64,000 nucleotides of DNA from Tupaia tana (Eukaryota > Chordata > Mammalia > Scandentia > Tupaiidae). Positions 55,830-64,000 of this stretch are shown here, piece after piece. The stretch lies in assembly GCA_026018925.1 (NCBI GenBank), contig JAKSZU010000005.1, positions 80,990,398 to 81,054,397 of the forward strand, read 5' to 3'. Every line of letters begins with the position of its first letter. Position 1 is the first letter of the stretch. The notes under the pieces are model-generated. The model worked only from the letters and a program-made list of their open reading frames with translations, made no database searches and was not told the DNA's origin. The translations under genes and the position numbers were made by a program.

Positions 55830-57120
55830 TTAACTTTAAAGTTGAGAAGAAAAGGTTTTTAAGTTTTTTTCTTTTTCTTTTCAAGTAGGTAATAGTTTTT
55901 AGAATGAAAATATAAATCTGGTTTGCTTTTAATTATCAACACAGTGTTTTGCTTGCTATTTTCACATTAAGTCCCCAGCATAGCATTATAAGATAACTTA
56001 TTTTTTGTTGTTAATTGTAATTTACAATGGAATAAGATGGAAACTTAACAATCTTAATTCAATTATTACTGACAATTTGAAAATTCCAGCCATGATAGTC
56101 AGTGTTAGTATGTTTACTGCCACCTAGATTTGCTTTGGCTCATAGTATGGCAAGATGTTTTCTTTAAAACTTTTTGTGATTTGTCAAGTGTGTTTTTATT
56201 CGATATATTAGTAACAGAATTTATGTTCCCTGTATCTCAACTAGAGACACTGGAAATATGTCATCCTAGAAGTAGGATAATTGCTTGAATTGTTCCTTTG
56301 ACCATCTAAAATATTTCCATAATTTCTTTTCTGGCTTATGCATTGCTTCCAACCTACTCTTTCACTATATTTTCATATAATTATCTAAAAAGAATGATTT
56401 TCCTCTTCCTTCCCTTTCCCATCTTCCTTCTTTTCCTCAATCTATTCTCCATAGTAATACTTAATAAAGCACTATATTCAGTGTTACAGAACACAGAAAG
56501 AGAAACCAACTATCTATCCTCTACTCAGTGAGTGTAGGGCTAGGAGTTAAGACACATCATATGATACAAGATAAAAGTTAAACATAGTAAATTAATTATA
56601 AATTTTGTAATAGAAGTTCTAAATAAAATATTTCCTTGACCTTAATCTAGTTCAATATTTGTGCTTCATTTAGGATTCACCTCACACTTAACCTTCCAGT
56701 ATTTTAAGTTTAAAATATTTTCCTGAAAAAAAAAATGTCTAAGCCATTTTCCTTTCCCATACAAGAAGTTTCCAAAATCCCATCTTTTCATGGAATTTCT
56801 TAAAAAGAATAACAGAATATAAATTATATAGACATAAAAGATAATTTCTAAAATCATAATAATAAAGATTATAGAAAGCTAGAACTTGGTTTGACACGCT
56901 TCATAGTTAACAACCATTTTAAAAAAGATGAAAAGAAAGCCTTCTCATTTATCTGTGTATATGTGTATATTTTAAAATTTGAAAAAAAAATTAGATCTAC
57001 ATGCTGGAATAAAAAACAAGTTGTACATTGAAAAGATGTACAGTTATTAAATGGAAATTTTAAAAAGTTGTATCTACATTTTAATTAATAAATATGAAAT
57101 AGGCGTATCACCTCTTTCTA
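55830..57120. other. AT-rich DNA, no gene seen
   Basis: No recognisable repeat or exon. Confidence 0.5.
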
Positions 57121-57127
57121 CTCAGTT

Positions 57128-57378
57128 TTAGGTACCCTTTCTGTTTTTTGGCTTTGATCCTTTTCTTAATGCAGTGATATCATTAATTGTGTGCTCAGTT
57201 TTGAACTGCTTCAGATTTTTTCTGGTGTGCTGTTCCAACATTTAACAAGGTTTTCTTAGCTTTTCAGGTTCAATGAATTTGAGAAAGTGGCAGTTATGTG
57301 AATTTCCAATCTTTTCTTTTGAAAGCCAAAGGGAATGGAGGCAGTTAGGGGCTTCAGGGCAGCAGTCAACTATTACAG
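57128..57378 (-). other. Coding-like relic with one internal stop
   Basis: One minus-strand frame runs about 83 codons with a single TAA at 57242-57244, immediately followed in frame by ATG and 36 more codons ending KPKNRKGT then TAA. The upstream half contains DCCPEAPNCLHSLWLSKEKI. Composition is varied and non-repetitive. A run of about 12 A on the coding strand adjoins the upstream end. I recognise no family; a decayed processed pseudogene is possible, as is chance. Confidence 0.25.
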
Positions 57379-57524
57379 CTTTTTTTTTTTTAAGTAGTAT
57401 AGTGTTTGCTCTGTTAAGGAAGGTAACTAGGGAATACAAAACTATGTTTGCAGTTGAGTAGAGAAATATCGACTCCACAAAAGTAAATAGAAGACACAAA
57501 ATACAGAACATTTCACAGAGCAAT

Positions 57525-57990
57525 ATTTAGAGATTAGGTCAGCCTTCAAGTCATTTACTACAAACCAACTAAATTAACCAGAGGAGACTCATGCTATAGG
57601 GTAGAACTCTAAGATTTTATTCGGTAGTTGGATTGTTTAGTGGTAATCTGTTCTCACTTTTTTTTTATCCTTTCAAGGATATCTTGATAAGATCATTTCA
57701 ATTTACTGAAAATATATAGATTTACTGAATGAAGTTAATCAATGTTTATTGGTTTTATGTTCTTAGCAACTTTAAATAAATAAATAAGCTAGAATCTACA
57801 TTAAGTATTAAACATGTAAATGAGGGAACAGCCTGGATGAAAAGATTCTCTTTCTATAAATTTTAAAAATACAATACAAGGCTAGAATTCAAAATACTCA
57901 TTACATACTTAAACTACTAAAAATTGTGAATCTTACCTATTAAGCATTCATACTAAATTCAATTTTTAAAAAATAATAAGGCATCATGTC
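57525..57990. other. AT-rich DNA, no gene seen
   Basis: No recognisable repeat or exon. Confidence 0.5.
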
Positions 57991-58009
57991 CCTGAATAAA
58001 TTTTTTAGT

Positions 58010-58184
58010 TTTAAAGATTTATTTTATTTATTTATTCATTCATTTATTTTAATTTGACCAGAGAGAAAGAGAGACAGAGAGAGAAGGAAAGTGAGAAAGC
58101 AAGCTACCAGGTCCAGGACTTGAACCATGATCAGCCATGTGGGAGTGTCCAGCACCTTAACTACCATGCCACCTGCTGGTCCCC
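58010..58184 (-). mobile_element. Short tRNA-derived SINE, family D
   Basis: ATTTATTTATTC-rich tail on the plus strand, AATTTGACCAGAGAGAAAG, GAAAGCAAGCTACCAGG and a head ending CACCTGCTGGTCCCC. Flanking AATAAAT(C)TTTTTT copies suggest the TSD. Confidence 0.88.
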
Positions 58185-58189
58185 AAATA

Positions 58190-59335
58190 AATCTTTTTTT
58201 ATAAGAGCATATTTTTAAAAAAATTCTGACGTCTATGAGGTAAATGCAACTATGCTGTGAAATTAACTGAAGCTTAGCCAGCATTTAATTTATCTTTTGG
58301 GAACTCATTGCATACTATTAGAGAGGAGAGGCAATAAAGCAGTTTCAAAAAAAGTGAGCCTAGGACTTCTAGGCAACAGAAAATGAATACTGACTCAAGG
58401 TTTGTCTCAGTACTTTGGGCAAGTCAACTATTTCCATAGAAGGAAAGGAGTCAGTAGGTTGACTCTGTTGTAAGCCCTTGATTATTCTATTTTCTGAAAC
58501 ATAACAACTATTCACTAAAAAATTTAATTGTTGAAAAGAAGACATGGCTTCTAATTTTATCTCTGCTACCCCTAGCTTATGAAATGGAGCAATCTGTTTT
58601 TTTCATTATAGGACTACTTCTTTGCCACTGAGAAAAGGAATTGGCCTGAATAACCACTAATATCCTTGTCAAATGCCAAAATTTTATGTTGAGATAAGGA
58701 ATGAAGTTTTACATGCAAATATATTTTTCTTAATTTTGTCCTAAATCGGTAACAATTTTCTTTTATGGTTTTAAATAGAGCTAGTCTGTGCTTCCTTAAA
58801 CAGTGTATATTGGCAAGGCATTAAATATTTCTTAAAGACTTAGATCCTAATCATGAACATTAATTAGTTGATTTTACAGCCTTTCCCCTTGCTATTAGCT
58901 GTTTATTTTACTCTCAGCTTTAAGGGATCCCTATTTTAAAATAAGTGAGCTTGAATAAGCTTTTGGACCTAGGGGAATTGATGAAAAGAAAACATGCTCT
59001 TTTCAATATAAAAAGGGTGAATTAAGATTCTGAGCACAAGTGGGGGAAAAAAAAAACTTTGTTAAAAAAATAAGAAGAAGAGTTCTGATTTTTTAAAAAG
59101 GATCTCAAGAGGATATGGCTTTACAGTCCAGGGAGTTAACTTATAAGTGAAAATCAGCCATGCTGAAGACAGTATGGAGCTCTGGGAACTGTCGAAGGAC
59201 GAGTGATAAAACTCTCCTAAGGGTTTCTACTTCAAATCTCTTGTATAGTGCTTTGTTGCTCAAACACACTGAACCTGCATAATTTCTTTGACATTTTCTA
59301 TTATATGAAATACCGATGATCCTCATTTATGTTGG
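58190..59335. other. AT-rich DNA, no gene seen
   Basis: No recognisable repeat or exon. Confidence 0.45.
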
Positions 59336-59344
59336 TTTGATTTA

Positions 59345-59525
59345 CAATTTGATTATTTATTTATTTTTTAAATTCATGATAAAACATGTGCACTAAAGAG
59401 AAAGAAATAGAGTGATGAGTATCCCCCAGGGTCTGGTCAATACCATTGCCCCTTTCTTCAGAAGATCAGGTCTTTCTCCCTCCCTAGCACGCATGGTGTG
59501 TTTCAGAATGACTGGGCTCAGTATT
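59345..59525 (-). mobile_element. Very old SINE fragment
   Basis: ATTTATTTATTTTTTAAATTC, AACATGTGCACTAAAGAGAAAGAAATAG and TATCCCCCAGGGTCTGG resemble a decayed reverse-strand SINE (B or C). The head is not recognisable. Confidence 0.4.
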
Positions 59526-60183
59526 TAGAGCAGGGTGACAGTGAGAGACCTGCTTCTGTTGAGCAGCTGCACCACAGAGTGAACTTGATTTATGATTTTT
59601 AAAATTTTATGGTAGAGCAAAAGTGATACACATCTAGTGGGACTGTACTTCAAGTGCCTATACCTGTTTTTCACTTTCAGTAAGGTATTTTCTAAATCTG
59701 TTAACTCATTACGTGAACTATTCAATACTTTATTATAAAATAAGCTTCACATTAGATGATGTCGTCCAATAGTAGGTTAGTATAAATATTCTGAGCATGT
59801 TTAAGGTAGGCTTGGCTTATTGATGATGTTTTCTATGTTAGATGCATTAAATGCATTGCTGACTTAACCATAGTTTCAACTTATGATAGATTTCTTGGTC
59901 TGTAACCCCATTTATTGTACGTAGAAGAGCAGCTATATTAACAAATACATTGTATGCTTTCATATAGTGAATTATTATAAATAAATCTGGAATGTATGTA
60001 TTAATAGAGCCATAGCTAGTCAGAACTTATAACCTAAGCTTTGTAATTAATGGAATATGAGATGATCCATGAAGCCATGAAATGGCTTCCTCTCTTAGTG
60101 ATGTGTTCCTCTGCATTGACCAAACATCCTGGGAGTTTACTCAGAGCCAGAACTTTTAGTAGAGTGAGACAAAAAACAATACT

Positions 60184-60457
60184 TTTTTTTTTTTTTTTTT
60201 TTTTTTTTGGAGAGGTTTTCGCTATAGGGCGCATGCACTTGCCAGACAGACAGAGAGAGACATAGAGACAGAAAGCGAGAAATCACCCCCCAGGGGGATG
60301 GTCACGCTGCAATCCCTTCTCCTCCATTCTCCTCTCGGGGTCTTGGGCACGCACGCACACGTGCCCGGCGTGAGTTTCAAGCCACCGGGTCCGGGACGCG
60401 AACCTCGGTCGACTATGTGGGAGTCCAGCGACATAGCCATTACGCTAACTGCTGGTT
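60184..60457 (-). mobile_element. tRNA-derived SINE, family A, young type
   Basis: Long poly(T), GGAGAGGTTTTCGCTATAGG, GAGACATAGAGACAGAAAGCGAG, CCGGGACGCGAACC and TAACTGCTGGTTC all carry the young-type positions. The TSD is obscured by T-runs on both sides. Confidence 0.95.
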
Positions 60458-60474
60458 CTCACTTTTTTTTTTTT

Positions 60475-61525
60475 TCTTAATGAGAAGATGCAGACTAAAA
60501 TATTTGTAATTATTAGAAAGTTTCAGATTGGGTAAACTGTTTGATTCACATTATGTATGATCCAGAAATTTAACATGCTTGTTACCACAGGTAACAAGAT
60601 GGTTGTAAAAACAAGAGGTTTCTTCCACAGCTGCCAGTCTTCTCAGAGGCAGTTTCTTTTATGTATTGGAGTGTGAGTCTTTACATCTGATGAGAGAAAA
60701 AGAAAAACAGAGGAAAGGGACACAGAGAGAGAAAGTAAAGAAGGATGGAAATAAGCTTGCAGCCTGAAAAACTAAAGGGATCTCAGAAATAAGAGAGAGC
60801 AGCATTTGATGAGAGAAGAGAACTGGATTATACTAATAGTGTCATCTTCCTTGACCTCTGAATTCACCCTTGTGTTTTCACCTAAGTAAACAGGGAATTA
60901 TGACAGAAATGAAAGGAAGTAGTTCATTTGTTTGGGAATTGAAACAGGCATTAGGTAATTACAGACAATCTTCCCAAGCCAACTAAACCAAAGTACCAGA
61001 GAATTTATCATTAATTATCAACATCTAGTGAACATTTTCTTCAGTATTTTCATTTCCAGTAAATGCATTAATTATACTTATGTGTAAAACACACCTACAA
61101 AATTTCCTAATTAAAATTTCCTAATAACATTGAGGTGATCTCAATTTATTAATTTATTGTACATTTTAAATAATTATTGAACAAATTAATTTGATGACTT
61201 TGACACAACCAAAACTAATCTAACTAGAATAATAGAGCACTTGGAAACTAGGAAATTACTGTGGTAGTTCAGATTACGGGTATTAACTAAAATATAGAAA
61301 CTTGTAATTTACAGGAGGGATCTGCATTTAACAGGATGGAAAGGAAAGAACTCTAATGGAATCCTGTGCTTTCCAGTATCTACAAACATGTGAGTGGAAA
61401 GATGTGCAAGAAGCAAATTGGGAGTTAGGAAGACAAATATAGTTTGAAAAGTGTTGTCACACTGAAAGACTAGAATAATTACAGGTAATTTAATCTGAAA
61501 GCATAGCTCACCAAAAACTCAGAAT
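60475..61525. other. AT-rich DNA, no gene seen
   Basis: No recognisable repeat or exon. Confidence 0.5.
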
Positions 61526-61527
61526 GT

Positions 61528-61806
61528 GAGGCCAAACAGTGGTACAGCTGTAACAAAACTCGACCCACAGGGGAAGGTCCTGGGTTCATGTCCTGAGTCT
61601 CCCTGAACACGATGGAGGCACACTTGCTCGTGGTCTGAGCTGGCATGCTGGGGGTGGATTGGTTGGATTGCTATGTGAAGACTCCGTTAGGGTGCCTGTC
61701 TCTCTCCTCCTTTTCTTTCTCTTTCGTTTTCTTCCTCTCTCTCTGTCTATGTCTCTGCTCCTGTATTTTTATCTCTCATGGAAAAAATAAATAGCTAAAA
61801 AATAAA
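61528..61806 (+). mobile_element. SINE, family C (best-preserved copy)
   Basis: GAGGCCAAACAGTGGTACAGC head, GGAAGGTCCTGGGTTCATGTCC B-box region, GGATTGCTATGTGAAGACTCCG, TTAGGGTGCCTGTCTCTCTCC, CT segment and TCTCATGGAAAAAATAAATAG end. The best reference for family C here. Confidence 0.82.
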
Positions 61807-62180
61807 ACTTGAAATGTGTCCCTGAGGGTTAATGCATAAGTCTTCTTTGCATTTGTTTCATTTCCTTTCTCCTTTTACTGAAGAGATTGTAAAATGAAAC
61901 ATAGTAAGTGATATTTAAGAAATCATACTCTAAATATTGTGGCACACAAAGCCATTTCTAAAGAATGCTCTAAAACCTTATTTTTTAAGTGTTTACAAAG
62001 TAGACTCTCACACTTGCAGGAAGCCCTCAGCCTTGTCATACAAAACATCTTGTAAGGTACACTTTCCAAGTACTCAGAAACATTTGATGACTGATTGAAT
62101 GATGTTACAATGGTGCCAGTGAGTACATTCAAAACCTTAAGGAATTACAACTCTTAGCAAAACTATTTTTTTAATGGGCA

Positions 62181-62424
62181 TTTAAAAAAATTGCTATAGG
62201 TTACATGTGCTTACTGGAGAGAGGCAGAAGGAGAGAGAGTGAAAAAGAAACCTTCCAGGGGGAATGTCCACACTGCAATCCCTTCTCCTCCATTCTCCTC
62301 CAGAGATTTAGAGCATGCATGCATATATGCCCAGCACATTTTTAAACTGCCAGTCCCAGGACTCAAATCACACGTTTGAACATGTGGGAGGCAGCAACCT
62401 TAACCATCACACCACTGACTGGCC
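62181..62424 (-). mobile_element. tRNA-derived SINE, family B
   Basis: AAATTGCTATAGGTTACATGTGC, CCAGGGGGAATGTCCACACTGC and a head with CTTAACCATCACACCACTGACTGGCC. Confidence 0.8.
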
Positions 62425-62429
62425 TGATA

Positions 62430-63120
62430 AAATGTTTTTAACTAGAACTTTCTACAAACAAAGTTCTATGTTAATTGACCTTTTTGAGCCTGTGGGAAAA
62501 AATGTGTTTAGCTTTCAGATTATACCTAAAAGAAGTACATATTATTTCAACTGCTATGTTTTATTCTTTACTTCCTATAATTAGAAAATTCATGTAGGGA
62601 AGTGTATACCTGCTACATTTGCTATCATATCCCTGAGATTACACCTTGTCTGGAAAATACTGATAAACTCAGTATAAAATGTTGATATTTTGTTGGAGTC
62701 ACATCTTGAATTTTGTTGAAAAATGTATGAGTAAATAATATAAAACACTACTGGTGTCCTTGAAAGGATTTGTAACCAATGACTTGTGAGCAAGAAGTTT
62801 TCCAGGTTTTCAAGTCAGGGCAGTTAAGATGATGGTGTTGTCATTACCAGAAGAAAAAAAAAACAAAACAAAACAAAACAAAAAAAACTAGAGGATAAAA
62901 ATAGAACAACTAGAAAAAATACAAAGAAAATAAATGCAGAAATGGCTATATTATGGCCAAAAAGAAATAAGTATAAAAGTGAAATTTCTGATGGTCAATA
63001 GGAATATGTGAAGTTCACAGTTAGTGATAGAGAATTTTGAATTATTGTCCTTGATGAAGTATTGTATTTCTGAAAACAGATGAGTTTGAACAGATGACCT
63101 TCAATATCTTGTTTCTTTGA
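62430..63120. other. AT-rich DNA, no gene seen
   Basis: (AAAAC)n lies at about 62860-62882. Nothing else is supported. Confidence 0.5.
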
Positions 63121-63141
63121 AAATACACACACACGTACACA

Positions 63142-63143
63142 CA

Positions 63144-63200
<57 letters not shown>
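63142..63200. repeat. (AG)n microsatellite
   Basis: About 28 AG units preceded by a short (AC)n tract. The 98-codon minus-strand frame across it is an artefact. Confidence 0.97.
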
Positions 63201-63205
<5 letters not shown>

Positions 63206-63209
63206 AAGA

Positions 63210-64000
63210 AACAAAGAAAATAGAAGTAAAATATTAGAGCTATGTAAAGTAAAGGAGGAGGAAACAGAGTAAAACAAAATGGAACAGAACAGTGTAATGC
63301 AAGAAAAGTGAATTATCACAAGGAGAAAATAGTCTACTCCATCAAATGAATTAGTATCATTTAAGATCTGAAAGTGTGAACTATAAACTCCTCTCAAACT
63401 GACTCTGAACCAGAGCAGACTAAGCTAAAAAAAAATTTAATTAAATTGAACTTTGAGGTTCAGACAGAATTTGGCAGCTCTGTGAAAACTGTTTTACTTT
63501 GAGAAACTGATTAAGTGTGCATTCTTTACCATACCTAGTCATTTTTTACATGCTTGCAATTTTCAAATTACCTATTATACCAGGTCAAAATCCATGACTT
63601 CCTTAGCAGGGCTTAGTGACAACCACATTAAAAATTTTCTCATGCACACATAAACAAAAATGGATGATATACTAATAAGTAGATTTAAGAAAATGTGCTT
63701 TTTATTAGATTAGACGTCTTGTTTATCATGTAAATTCAGTAAATCCTTGAAGACTACGTGGTAATGTCCCCACTACTTCTTGAGGAAAGATGTTTGTTAT
63801 AAAATAAATCCGATACCCCCCCAATAGCAACCAATGTCTCCTACTAACCGCTTCCACCCTTGCCTTTTATATGATTTACTGTCAGTCATTCTTGTCATCG
63901 TATAACTGCTACTTTGATACTTTGCAATGAGCTTTCTCCCTCCTGACCTATTAGCTTTTTGCTTTCCTTCTTCACTGCATCTCAGCTTTTTCACCTCTCG
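63210..64000. other. AT-rich DNA, no gene seen
   Basis: No recognisable repeat or exon to the window edge. Confidence 0.5.

Overview
This window is AT-rich, repeat-dense, apparently gene-free DNA from a placental mammal. I find no convincing protein-coding exon, rRNA, functional tRNA or CRISPR array. Open frames of 60-170 codons occur on both strands, but nearly all run through short interspersed elements (SINEs), microsatellites or old transposon relics. The mammalian assignment rests on MIR-type SINEs, L1 3' ends, an MLT1-like MaLR LTR and a MER1-like hAT element. Alu, B1/B2, carnivore CAN and bovine SINEs were not seen.

The dominant component is a tRNA-derived SINE, called family A here, present in roughly 30 copies on both strands. 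It has a tRNA-like head with A and B boxes, a body of about 170-190 bp containing a conserved C6/G6 palindrome, a CT/GT-rich segment, a conserved CCCTATAGCAAAAA end and an A-rich tail. Many copies have target-site duplications (TSDs) of 9-16 bp that can be read directly. The youngest copies share linked differences (GGAACC start, GCG in the B box, ATGTCTC, AGCGAAAA). Related layers are an older long relative (B), a short form with little body (D) and a second family with a different body (C). A colugo (Dermoptera, which carry tRNA-derived SINEs) is my best guess for the host, at low confidence.

Layout: 1-9 kb has scattered A copies, two small TA-flanked inverted-repeat MITEs (one split by a SINE) and a MIR split by a SINE. 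9.4-10 kb holds an ERV-like LTR. 10-29 kb is mostly old unique-looking DNA with B, C and D copies, microsatellites and an L1 end. 30-31.4 kb has an L1 3' end, an A copy, a (CA)n tract, a degenerate telomere-like array and a 10-bp minisatellite. 34.7-42 kb has L1 3' regions interrupted by SINEs and an MLT1-like LTR. 43-45.6 kb has a tandem SINE pair at one target and a head-to-head SINE. 46.55-47.73 kb is a complete solo LTR with TG...CA ends and a 6-bp TSD. 51-55.5 kb has young SINEs, a SINE-in-SINE nest and the MER1-like element. 56-64 kb is sparse.

No genes here work together. The informative content is the relative chronology recorded by nested insertions, the SINE subfamily structure, the self-complementary SINE body, the solo LTR and two weak coding-like relics on the minus strand near 28.9 kb and 57.25 kb. 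All family names come from memory of consensus features and were not searched.
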